This document shows, piece by piece, positions 1-6,604 of a stretch of DNA of 20,968 nt. How positions within the stretch are numbered: the stretch's first letter is position 1; each line of letters begins with the position of its first letter. The stretch covers positions 1 through 20,968 of the forward strand of contig JAEZDJ010000011.1 of the NCBI GenBank assembly GCA_023429565.1, read 5' to 3'. The notes under the pieces were generated by a model, which searched no databases, was not told the origin of the DNA, and saw nothing but the letters and a program-made list of their open reading frames with translations. The position numbers and the translations under genes were made by a program. The DNA is from Actinomycetes bacterium (lineage in GTDB: Bacteria; Actinomycetota; Coriobacteriia; Coriobacteriales; Eggerthellaceae).

Positions 1-1
1 C

Positions 2-91
2 GCTGCCTCCCGCCTCATGGAGTGTTTGGCTGAAGCGGAAGCTGCCGGGTTGGTGGCGCGGTATCCTGACGGACGGTGGGGTCCCCCATGA
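2..91 (+). CDS. dprA: C-terminal end of an upstream gene, probably DNA-processing protein DprA (partial)
   Basis: An open frame enters from the left edge and stops with TGA at 89-91, leaving 29 visible residues. They form a helix-rich stretch (RLMECLAEAEAAG) followed by LVARYPDGRW, the shape of a small winged helix: a recognition helix, then a beta wing with a turn at PDG. DprA proteins, which load RecA on single-stranded DNA during transformation, commonly end in such a domain, and dprA often lies just before trmFO and xerC. The name therefore rests on context plus a weak C-terminal resemblance. The catalytic and Rossmann parts lie outside the window. It could be another winged-helix protein. 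Confidence 0.5.
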   Translation, partial: AASRLMECLAEAEAAGLVARYPDGRWGPP

Positions 92-140
92 AGTGCTCTG
101 TTTCGGTCGGTGAAGGAACCATCCTTCTTTGCGGTGGGTG

Positions 141-170
141 TTGCCGGACTGCGGGGGGCTTTGGTATGCT
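141..170 (+). promoter_or_regulatory. Candidate promoter of trmFO, placing the start codon at the 5' end of the mRNA
   Basis: TTGCCG at 141-146 (four of six to TTGACA) and TATGCT at 165-170 are separated by 18 bases. The ATG at 178 follows the -10 box after 7 bases, so the transcript would begin at or next to the start codon. No good Shine-Dalgarno precedes ATG 178; the only G-rich stretch (152-158) lies inside the promoter spacer. Confidence 0.45.
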
Positions 171-177
171 TGCTGCC

Positions 178-1560
178 ATGTCTAAATCAGTGACCATATT
201 AGGAGCGGGACTGGCTGGGTGCGAGGCGGCCCTCCAGCTTGCCGATCGCGGGTTTTCCGTCAAGCTCATGGAGATGAGACCCTCTTTGACGACACCCGTC
301 CATCGTACCGGACGGTGTGCAGAGCTCGTGTGCTCGAATTCGCTGAAGGGCGTCAAGGCATCCAGCGCCCCTGGCATGCTGAAGGGGGAGCTCGATGCCC
401 TCGACTCTCGGCTTATGGGCATTGCCCGGCGTCATGCGGTCGCTGCAGGAGGCGCTCTCGCCGTCGATCGCGATGCATTCTCCAAGGAAGTCGATGATCG
501 GATCGAGGGCCATGAGAACATCAATTTGGTCCGACAAGAGGCAACGAGCGTTCGCGCCGCTGCCGATGATGCCGATGCGTTGGTCATTGCGACCGGTCCT
601 TTGACATCCGATGCTCTTGCTGCTGACCTGTCAGGCCTGACGGGGCAGGCGCACCTTTCGTTTTACGATGCCGCCGCTCCCATCGTCATGGCTGATTCCC
701 TGGATGCTCGCCGCCTCTTTCGCCAGAGCCGCTATGAAGATGGCGGTGGCGTTCTGGGCGACTATCTCAACGCGCCGTTTTCCAAGGAGGAATATGATTC
801 CTTTGTCGGTGAGTTGCTCGGCGCGCAGCGCGTCATTCGGAGGACCTTCGAGTCGAAAGACTTGTTCCAGGCCTGCCAGCCTGTCGAGGAAGTCGCCCGT
901 GCCGGATGGGATGCTCCGCGCTTTGGCATGCTCAAGCCGGTTGGCCTGACAGACCCTCGCACAGGACGCCGTCCGTGGGCTACCCTTCAGTTGCGAGCCG
1001 AAGATGCGTGCGGAATGAGCTATAACTTGGTGGGATTTCAGACAAACCTCACCTTTCCCGAACAGAAGCGCGTATTCCGCATGATTCCTGGATTGGAGCG
1101 AGCTGAGTTTTCCCGCTATGGTGTCATGCATCGCAACACGTTTGTGGATGCCCCCCGTCTTCTCGACGCCGAACTGCGCCTTGCCTGTCCGTCGGGCAAG
1201 GGGATGCTGTCTCCCGTGTTTCTGGCGGGACAGCTTGCCGGCACCGAGGGGTATTGCGAGGCCATCAGGTCAGGACTGCACGTTGCCTTGGCCCTTGCCG
1301 CCGAATTCGGTTCGGTTGATCTCCCTGAGCTGCCGCGCGAGACGGCATTCGGGGCACTGATGGCCTATGCAACTGATCCGGCCACGAAGGACTACCAGCC
1401 GATGCATGTCAATTTTGGCATCATGCCTCCGCTTGATCCGCCCGTGCGCAACAAGCGTGCGCGGTATGAAGCGTACGCTGCGCGCGGAGCCGAAGCGCTT
1501 TTGGACTATCGGGCTCATCTTATGGAACGTGATCTGCTTGTGCAGGAAGGACCAAGATGA
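178..1560 (+). CDS. trmFO: Methylenetetrahydrofolate--tRNA-(uracil-5-)-methyltransferase TrmFO
   Basis: This is a folate- and FAD-dependent enzyme that makes 5-methyluridine at position 54 of the tRNA T-loop, taking the carbon from methylenetetrahydrofolate. The 460-residue protein opens with the FAD-binding GAGLAG motif at residues 9-14. It has the family signature AELVCSNSL with Cys52, the counterpart of the Cys53 known in Bacillus TrmFO, and a second conserved Cys at 233 in FQACQPVEE, the likely nucleophile. PVGLTDPRTG and AGTEGYCEA are further family stretches. Length is normal. The start at 178 fits the family N-terminus; ATG 166 and ATG 76 are in frame but add residues unlike the family, and ATG 166 overlaps the proposed -10 box. 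The last codon overlaps the xerC start by 4 bases, so the two genes are probably translationally coupled. Confidence 0.95.
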   Translation: MSKSVTILGAGLAGCEAALQLADRGFSVKLMEMRPSLTTPVHRTGRCAELVCSNSLKGVKASSAPGMLKGELDALDSRLMGIARRHAVAAGGALAVDRDAFSKEVDDRIEGHENINLVRQEATSVRAAADDADALVIATGPLTSDALAADLSGLTGQAHLSFYDAAAPIVMADSLDARRLFRQSRYEDGGGVLGDYLNAPFSKEEYDSFVGELLGAQRVIRRTFESKDLFQACQPVEEVARAGWDAPRFGMLKPVGLTDPRTGRRPWATLQLRAEDACGMSYNLVGFQTNLTFPEQKRVFRMIPGLERAEFSRYGVMHRNTFVDAPRLLDAELRLACPSGKGMLSPVFLAGQLAGTEGYCEAIRSGLHVALALAAEFGSVDLPELPRETAFGALMAYATDPATKDYQPMHVNFGIMPPLDPPVRNKRARYEAYAARGAEALLDYRAHLMERDLLVQEGPR

Positions 1561-2573
1561 GGGGGAAATCGTCGGGCGAGCTCCCTGAGAGGGAAACGAC
1601 CTTAGGACCTGGCGAGTCTGAAAATTCTCCGGTGTCGCAGGAGGGCGAGCGGCAGATGCGGCCTGAAGATTTGGTCGAGTCCTTTTGCAGCGCCCTGCGT
1701 ATTGAACGCAACGCGTCTCTGCATACGGTTCGCGCCTATCGCACCGATTTGGATGACTATCTTCGTTGGACGAGCCGAGAGGAAATCGATCCTCTTGAGG
1801 CCACGCATCGCCAGATCAGGTTGTATTTGGGAGAGCTTGGAGATGCCCAGTACTCACGCACGACCATCAACAGGCGCCTTTCCGCCTTGCGCGGATTCTT
1901 TCGTTGGCTCAATGTCACTCACGTGATTGAGCGGGATCCGGCGAGCGTCCTTCAGGGCCCGAAACAGACGAAGAGCCTTCCCCAAGTCATTCGGGCGGCC
2001 GACATGGCCCGATTGCTCAGCGTCTATGGGAAGAGGGATGCGGAGGGGAATACTCGCGGCCAATCGCCCACCGACATGCGCAATCAGGCATTGTTGGAGT
2101 TCCTTTACGCATGTGGCGCCCGCATATCCGAGGCGTCCGGGCTGCTGGCATCCGATGTCGATCTTGAAGGCGGCAACGTCAAGGTGTTCGGCAAGGGATC
2201 AAAGGAAAGAATCATCCCCCTGCACGCCATGGCAGCATCGTCCATGAGGACGTATCTGCTGTTGGGACGACCCGTCCTCTTGGATGGCAAGCAGGACGCC
2301 CACTTCTTTGTTTCCACGCGCGGCAATGCCATGGGGCCCGATGCCATTCGGAAGATGTTCAAGCAGGCATTGCGCCTCGCCGGCCTTGACGACACGTTGT
2401 CTCCCCATGACATGAGGCACACGTTTGCGACCGACCTTCTCGACGGAGGAGCCGATCTTCGCAGCGTCCAGGAGATGCTCGGCCATGTCAGCCTTTCGAC
2501 AACCCAGATATACACCCACCTCTCGCCGAGCCGCCTGAAGAAGGTTCATTCCCAAGCCCATCCGCGTGGATGA
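1557..2573 (+). CDS. xerC: Tyrosine recombinase XerC
   Basis: A tyrosine recombinase that, with XerD, resolves chromosome dimers at dif near the terminus. The N-terminal SAM-like core-binding domain covers about residues 37-125 and the catalytic domain about 140-330. The full catalytic set is visible: Arg189 (ACGARISE), Lys213 (GKGSKER), His284 and Arg287 (HDMRH), His310 (LGHVS) and Tyr319 (TQIYTH). ATG 1557 overlaps the trmFO stop (ATGA) and has AGGAAGG at 1544-1550, six bases upstream. A second in-frame start, ATG 1656, has AGGAGGG at 1639-1645 and would give 305 residues, closer to the usual 300; the first 33 residues are low-complexity and unlike the family. Either or both starts may be used. 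The operon with trmFO argues for the housekeeping XerC rather than a phage integrase. Confidence 0.92.
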   Translation: MRGKSSGELPERETTLGPGESENSPVSQEGERQMRPEDLVESFCSALRIERNASLHTVRAYRTDLDDYLRWTSREEIDPLEATHRQIRLYLGELGDAQYSRTTINRRLSALRGFFRWLNVTHVIERDPASVLQGPKQTKSLPQVIRAADMARLLSVYGKRDAEGNTRGQSPTDMRNQALLEFLYACGARISEASGLLASDVDLEGGNVKVFGKGSKERIIPLHAMAASSMRTYLLLGRPVLLDGKQDAHFFVSTRGNAMGPDAIRKMFKQALRLAGLDDTLSPHDMRHTFATDLLDGGADLRSVQEMLGHVSLSTTQIYTHLSPSRLKKVHSQAHPRG

Positions 2574-2580
2574 ATTCTCA

Positions 2581-2594
2581 GCGGTTGCAACCGC
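2581..2594. repeat. Perfect 14-base palindrome after xerC
   Basis: GCGGTTGCAACCGC begins 7 bases after the xerC stop and equals its own reverse complement. As RNA it would form a 5-bp stem with a TGCA loop. A short CCCCTTTT follows at 2601-2608, so it may act as a weak terminator. A protein-binding site is equally possible. Confidence 0.4.
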
Positions 2595-2860
2595 ATCAGC
2601 CCCTTTTGACCGTGGGTCCGTTGGTTTCGGTTCATGGTCTCATTTGGGCAATGGCTGCTTTCGAACGGCTTCTGGCGCACCTGTCAGGCATCGTGCCGCC
2701 CACTTTGTCGAAAACGGACAGAGTGGCGCATAGCACATGGCTTCTCGCATTGTTGTGACGAGCTGTCGGCGGCAGGCCCCGAGGGGGGGTCGTGCGTGCT
2801 TTCCCGTGTAGGTTCGGAGGTTGAGGAGAGGATGGTCCCCTCATGGAGAAACAAGGGATT

Positions 2861-2876
2861 CTGCATGCAGGCCTGC
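2861..2876. promoter_or_regulatory. Two overlapping palindromes upstream of the ygbA-like gene, possible operator
   Basis: CTGCATGCAG (2861-2870) and GCAGGCCTGC (2867-2876) are both perfect 10-base palindromes and share four bases. If the TACCAT box at 2889-2894 is the -10 element, they cover the -35 region, where a repressor or activator would act. In enteric bacteria ygbA is controlled by the nitric-oxide sensor NsrR, but this sequence does not resemble the enteric NsrR site, so the regulator is unknown. Confidence 0.35.
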
Positions 2877-2901
2877 CCGCCATTCTGCTACCATGCGTCC
2901 T

Positions 2902-3246
2902 ATGGAAGATTCTCCCCAAACAGCCTCCCGTCGCCTGCGTGAGCAGCGCGTCGTGTCCCAGATGATCGCATTGTATTGCGCTGGCAACCATGCGTCCGAA
3001 ACGCGCACCGAACGTGCTTCGTGCGGACAGCCCCTCTGCCCCGAATGTGCGTCACTTGAGGCTTATGCGATCCTGCGCACGCGCCGTTGCCGCAGGATGG
3101 ATGCCAAGACGTCTTGCGAGCGCTGCGGCAATCATTGCTATGGGACCGAACAGCGCGCCCGCATCCGGGCCATCATGCGCTACGCGGGTCCACGTATGCT
3201 GCTCCATCATCCGATTTCCGCCATTCGCCACCTGATCGGTCGTTGA
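2902..3246 (+). CDS. YgbA-like, nitrous oxide-stimulated promoter family protein
   Basis: A small basic protein of 114 residues with eight cysteines. The family hallmarks are MIALYC (21-26), LCPEC (45-49), SCERCGNHCY (71-80) and the C-terminal block RYAGPRMLLHHP followed by IRHLIGR. This order matches the YgbA_NO family, known in enterobacteria as a nitric-oxide-induced, NsrR-controlled protein; its biochemical role is not settled. The CxxC and CxxCxxxC groups suggest metal binding (inference). About ten extra residues (ASETRTERAS) sit between the first Cys and LCPEC. ATG 2902 is preferred because TACCAT (2889-2894) lies 7 bases before it and no Shine-Dalgarno is present; ATG 2893 (three residues longer) overlaps that box. 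It stands alone, with its own spacer on each side and uvrA downstream. Confidence 0.82.
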   Translation: MEDSPQTASRRLREQRVVSQMIALYCAGNHASETRTERASCGQPLCPECASLEAYAILRTRRCRRMDAKTSCERCGNHCYGTEQRARIRAIMRYAGPRMLLHHPISAIRHLIGR

Positions 3247-3268
3247 TGCGGGTTGGCAAGGCGGCTTG

Positions 3269-3295
3269 CTCGCCCTTCCGTGCTTGATGGGCGAG
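3269..3295 (+). terminator. Possible terminator hairpin of the ygbA-like gene
   Basis: CTCGCCC (3269-3275) and GGGCGAG (3289-3295) form a perfect 7-bp stem with a 13-base loop, 23 bases after the stop codon. No T-run follows, so intrinsic termination is uncertain. Confidence 0.35.
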
Positions 3296-3359
3296 GTCCG
3301 ATCCAAGTGCGTGCGCGCTGTCGTGCTTCCTGAAGAATCGAACACTTTGTGCGCAGAAT

Positions 3360-3389
3360 TTGAACGTCTGAAGCGAACGTATGTTTTAT
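3360..3389 (+). promoter_or_regulatory. Candidate uvrA promoter overlapping the LexA box
   Basis: TTGAAC (3360-3365) and TTTTAT (3384-3389) are 18 bases apart, each matching the sigma-70-type consensus at four or more positions. The SOS box lies across the spacer and the first bases of the -10 element, which is where LexA would block RNA polymerase. A second -10-like box, TAAAAT, is at 3414-3419 but lacks a partner. The resulting leader would be about 105 bases long. Confidence 0.4.
3374..3387 (+). promoter_or_regulatory. LexA (SOS) box upstream of uvrA
   Basis: CGAACGTATGTTTT matches 13 of 14 positions of the Bacillus/actinobacterial LexA consensus CGAACRNRYGTTYG; only the final G is replaced by T. 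It lies 116 bases before the uvrA start. uvrA is a classical SOS gene, so induction after DNA damage is expected. Other GAAC half-sites occur at about 3339 and 3362 but lack a second half. Confidence 0.72.
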
Positions 3390-3502
3390 TAGGGAAGAAT
3401 CATTTCGCTGCGTTAAAATAGACTCTTGTAAAAAAATGATACATGTGCGGTAGCGTATGTGAGGTATCGCGCACTGAGCCAGGAAGAAGAGCTGATAGGC
3501 GC

Positions 3503-6388
3503 ATGGGACAGAATTCCATTGTCATAAAGGGTGCACGCGAGCATAACCTGAAGAACATAGACCTCACCATACCGAGAGACGAACTTGTTGTCATCACGGG
3601 ACTGTCGGGCAGCGGAAAATCGAGTCTCGCATTCGACACGATGTATGCCGAGGGGCAACGTCGCTATGTCGAAAGCCTGTCGAGCTACGCGCGCATGTTC
3701 CTTGGTCAGATGTCGAAACCTGACCTGGACAGCATCGACGGGCTGTCGCCTGCCGTGTCCATCGACCAAAAGACCACATCGAAGAACCCCCGTTCAACGG
3801 TAGGCACCACGACGGAGATATACGACTATCTGCGTCTCCTGTTCGCCCGAGTCGGCGTGCCGCATTGCCCCGAATGCGGCCGTGTCATCAAAAAGCAGAC
3901 CACCGACCAAGTGACTGACGACATTTTGTCGCTCGCTCCCGGCGCCAAGGCCGTCATCATGGCTCCGGTGGTTGCCGGGCGCAAAGGGGAATTCACGAAG
4001 CTTTTTGCAGATCTGCAGAAAGAAGGCTTCTCTCGCGTTCGGATCGATGGGGATATCGTAAAGCTGGAAGGCGAGCCGCGCACGCTCAACAAGAAGATCA
4101 AGCATTTCATCGACGTGGTGGTGGATCGGGTGCAGCTCAAGGATTCCGCCACGAGCCGTATCGCGGAGGCCGTTGAGCTTGCCACGAAGTTGGCTGACGG
4201 GCGCGTCCTCGTGCAGGTGCTTGGGGATGACGGCAAGCCCCTTGGGGAGGGCGGCGGCAAGTCGAGCGGCGCAACCGGGGGTCTCGGAGAGGGCGAGCAC
4301 CTGTTTTCGCTTGCGTTGGCGTGTCCTGAACATGGACATTCCCTTGACGAGCTGCAGCCTCGCGACTTCTCCTTCAACGCCCCCTACGGAGCATGCCCGG
4401 ACTGTTTGGGAATCGGCAGCCGTGAAGAGGTCGATCCATCGCTGGTGGTGCCCGATCCTTCCCTCACGTTGGCTCAGGGGGCCATTGCTCCCTTCAAGAC
4501 CGGCAACTATTATCCTCAGGTGCTGCGTGCCGTTGCCCTCCATATGGGGGTTGACGATGATACTCCATGGGAAGACATGCCGAAAAAGGTTCAAGAGGCG
4601 TTGCTCCATGGGTTGGGGGCGCAGAAGGTTCGCGTCGACTATGTTACGGTTGATGGCCGTGAGACCTATTGGTACATTGAATGGGAGGGCGCATTGGCTG
4701 CTGTCATGCGTCGCTATCAGGAAGCCCAAAGCGACAGCCAAAGGGAGAAGCTGTCGGATTATTTCGCCATCGTGCCCTGTCAAACGTGTGGAGGCAAACG
4801 TCTCAAGCCTGAGATTCTCGCCGTTACCGTGGGCGGGAGGTCCATCCATGACGTCACGGAGATGAGTGCGGCGGATTCGCTTGGATTCTTTGAGGAGCTG
4901 TCTTTTTCAGGGCAAGACGAATCCATCGCCGGGCCCATTGTGAAAGAAATCAAGGCCCGCCTTCGCTTCTTGGTGGACGTCGGCTTGGACTACCTCACGC
5001 TTGAGCGGGCGACCGCAACACTGTCGGGAGGAGAGGCTCAGCGAATTCGACTGGCGACGCAGATAGGCGCAGGGCTCATGGGTGTGCTCTATATTCTCGA
5101 CGAGCCGTCCATCGGGCTGCATCAGCGTGATAATGAGCGCCTTATAGCAACGCTCGAGCATCTCCGTGACCTAGGCAACACCGTCATCGTCGTCGAACAC
5201 GATGAGGACACCATCCGCCACGCCGACTATGTCGTCGACATGGGTCCTGGCGCGGGCGAGTGCGGTGGCGAGGTGGTTGCTCAGGGAACGCCGGGACAGG
5301 TCATGCTTGCCCAAGGCTCGCTCACCGCAGATTACCTGAGCGGCCGCCGCAAGATTGCAGTGCCGGAAAAGCGCCGTCATCCGCGGCGTGGCTCTCTCAA
5401 GCTGATGGGCGCGACTGAGAACAACCTCAAGAACGTGACGCTGGAAGTCCCCTTTGGCACTCTGACGGTGGTCACCGGCGTGTCCGGATCCGGCAAGAGC
5501 TCTCTCGTCACCGACACCTTGGCTCCCGCGCTTGCTAATCGCGTCAACCACGCACATCGCCGCACCGGCTCGTATCGGAAGATGACGGGTCTTGACAAAA
5601 TTGACAAGGTCATCAATATCGACCAAAGCCCCATTGGCCGCACGCCCCGTTCGAATCCGGCAACCTATATCGGCCTCTGGGATGACATACGCGCCCTGTT
5701 TGCCAGCACGCAGGAGTCGAAGGCTCGCGGCTATTCCCCCGGCAGGTTTTCCTTCAACGTGAATGGAGGGCGATGCGAGGCTTGCAAGGGCGATGGACAG
5801 ATAAAGATAGAGATGCACTTCCTTCCGGATATCTACGTTCCTTGCGAGGTGTGCGGCGGATCTCGCTACAATCGGGAGACGCTGCAGGTCACCTATCGCA
5901 ACAAGAACATAGCGGACGTGCTTGAGATGACGGTCGATGACGCATTGTCGTTCTTTGAAAACATACCCGGCATAAAGCGCAAGCTTCAGACGCTGCATGA
6001 CGTGGGGTTGGGCTACATACGGCTCGGCCAGTCGGCCACCACGCTTTCTGGCGGCGAGGCACAGCGGGTTAAGCTGTCGAGCGAACTGCAGCGTCGACAG
6101 ACCGGCAAGACGTTTTACATACTCGACGAACCGACGACCGGCCTGCATTTTGAAGACGTGCGTCAGCTTTTGATAGTGTTGCAGCGTCTGGTGGATGCTG
6201 GCAACACCGTGCTTGTCATTGAGCACAATCTCGATGTCATAAAATGCGCTGACCGCATTGTCGACCTTGGGCCCGAGGGAGGCGACCGCGGCGGAACGGT
6301 TGTTGTTCAAGGAACGCCCGAAGAGATTGCTCGGGCGGAAGAGAGCTACACGGGTTCCTTTATCAAAAAGATGCTTCAGGAAGGTTAA
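3503..6388 (+). CDS. uvrA: UvrABC excision nuclease subunit A
   Basis: The damage-recognition ATPase of nucleotide excision repair, which works as a dimer and loads UvrB on lesions. The protein has 961 residues, close to the family norm. Two ABC modules are intact: Walker A GLSGSGKS at 33-40 and GVSGSGKS at 659-666; signature LSGGEAQR from about 507 and again from 848; Walker B ILDEP after each signature. The C-terminal zinc module has Cys758, Cys761, Cys781 and Cys784. The first zinc module reads C274-x2-H277 ... C298-x2-C301, with His in place of the usual second Cys. Just before it is a Gly-rich insertion (GEGGGKSSGATGG). The start at 3503 fits the family N-terminus (IVIKGAREHNLKNID) and has AGGAAGAAGAG upstream, though spaced somewhat far. 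ATG 3443 would add 20 residues unlike the family. Confidence 0.97.
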   Translation: MGQNSIVIKGAREHNLKNIDLTIPRDELVVITGLSGSGKSSLAFDTMYAEGQRRYVESLSSYARMFLGQMSKPDLDSIDGLSPAVSIDQKTTSKNPRSTVGTTTEIYDYLRLLFARVGVPHCPECGRVIKKQTTDQVTDDILSLAPGAKAVIMAPVVAGRKGEFTKLFADLQKEGFSRVRIDGDIVKLEGEPRTLNKKIKHFIDVVVDRVQLKDSATSRIAEAVELATKLADGRVLVQVLGDDGKPLGEGGGKSSGATGGLGEGEHLFSLALACPEHGHSLDELQPRDFSFNAPYGACPDCLGIGSREEVDPSLVVPDPSLTLAQGAIAPFKTGNYYPQVLRAVALHMGVDDDTPWEDMPKKVQEALLHGLGAQKVRVDYVTVDGRETYWYIEWEGALAAVMRRYQEAQSDSQREKLSDYFAIVPCQTCGGKRLKPEILAVTVGGRSIHDVTEMSAADSLGFFEELSFSGQDESIAGPIVKEIKARLRFLVDVGLDYLTLERATATLSGGEAQRIRLATQIGAGLMGVLYILDEPSIGLHQRDNERLIATLEHLRDLGNTVIVVEHDEDTIRHADYVVDMGPGAGECGGEVVAQGTPGQVMLAQGSLTADYLSGRRKIAVPEKRRHPRRGSLKLMGATENNLKNVTLEVPFGTLTVVTGVSGSGKSSLVTDTLAPALANRVNHAHRRTGSYRKMTGLDKIDKVINIDQSPIGRTPRSNPATYIGLWDDIRALFASTQESKARGYSPGRFSFNVNGGRCEACKGDGQIKIEMHFLPDIYVPCEVCGGSRYNRETLQVTYRNKNIADVLEMTVDDALSFFENIPGIKRKLQTLHDVGLGYIRLGQSATTLSGGEAQRVKLSSELQRRQTGKTFYILDEPTTGLHFEDVRQLLIVLQRLVDAGNTVLVIEHNLDVIKCADRIVDLGPEGGDRGGTVVVQGTPEEIARAEESYTGSFIKKMLQEG

Positions 6389-6422
6389 TTACCCCTACTG
6401 AACAGGCCATGTTCATTGCGCT

Positions 6423-6455
6423 GGCGGTCGGGGAGGAGCCGCATCCCCGACCGCC
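6423..6455 (+). terminator. Strong hairpin after uvrA, probable terminator
   Basis: GGCGGTCGGGG (6423-6433) pairs perfectly with CCCCGACCGCC (6445-6455) around an 11-base loop, 35 bases after the uvrA stop. The following bases (GCAGGATGCAC) contain no T-run, so it would be a U-less terminator or a 3' end protector. Confidence 0.6.
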
Positions 6456-6521
6456 GCAGGATGCACTCTGCGTTGCTTGCGTGAACCTGCCGTGCATTGT
6501 GCAAAAGTCAGGTCAAACCTC

Positions 6522-6550
6522 TTTACCGTGGTGCCCAGACATGCGACAAT
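6522..6550 (+). promoter_or_regulatory. Candidate promoter for the EamA permease gene
   Basis: TTTACC (6522-6527) and GACAAT (6545-6550) are spaced by exactly 17 bases and each match four of six consensus positions. A short GGGG/CCCC hairpin lies downstream at about 6569-6581, before the Shine-Dalgarno. Confidence 0.35.
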
Positions 6551-6604
6551 GCGCTGGTGCAAAATGCAGGGGGGCATCCCCATGATTGTCCGAAGGGGGA
6601 GGGT

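Larger units (their letters stand above)
2574..2901. other. 328-base intergenic spacer between xerC and the ygbA-like gene
   Basis: No convincing gene is seen here. An open frame from a TTG at 2821 runs into the ygbA-like gene, but its first 24 residues look like translated spacer. Contents: a 14-base palindrome directly after xerC; an imperfect hairpin, TGGCGCAC (2673-2680) with GTGCCGCCCA (2693-2702), one base bulged, which may be part of the xerC terminator; a G-run at 2781-2789; and two overlapping palindromes at 2861-2876 just before the ygbA-like start. Confidence 0.6.

Noticed and set aside
1557..2573. Tyrosine recombinase as evidence for a prophage or integrative element
   Set aside because: It is translationally coupled to trmFO in a known housekeeping order, has XerC length, and no attachment repeats or phage genes are nearby.
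2821..2901. Extended start (TTG 2821) for the ygbA-like gene
   Set aside because: Although GGAGG precedes it, the added residues resemble translated spacer, the palindromes and the -10-like box lie inside the extension, and family members start close to MIALYC.
3339..3352. Second LexA box beginning CGAAC before uvrA
   Set aside because: The other half-site reads TTTGTG rather than GTTC, so only one half is present.
3443..3502. Upstream ATG 3443 as the uvrA start
   Set aside because: The extra 20 residues do not resemble UvrA, whereas ATG 3503 gives the canonical N-terminus.
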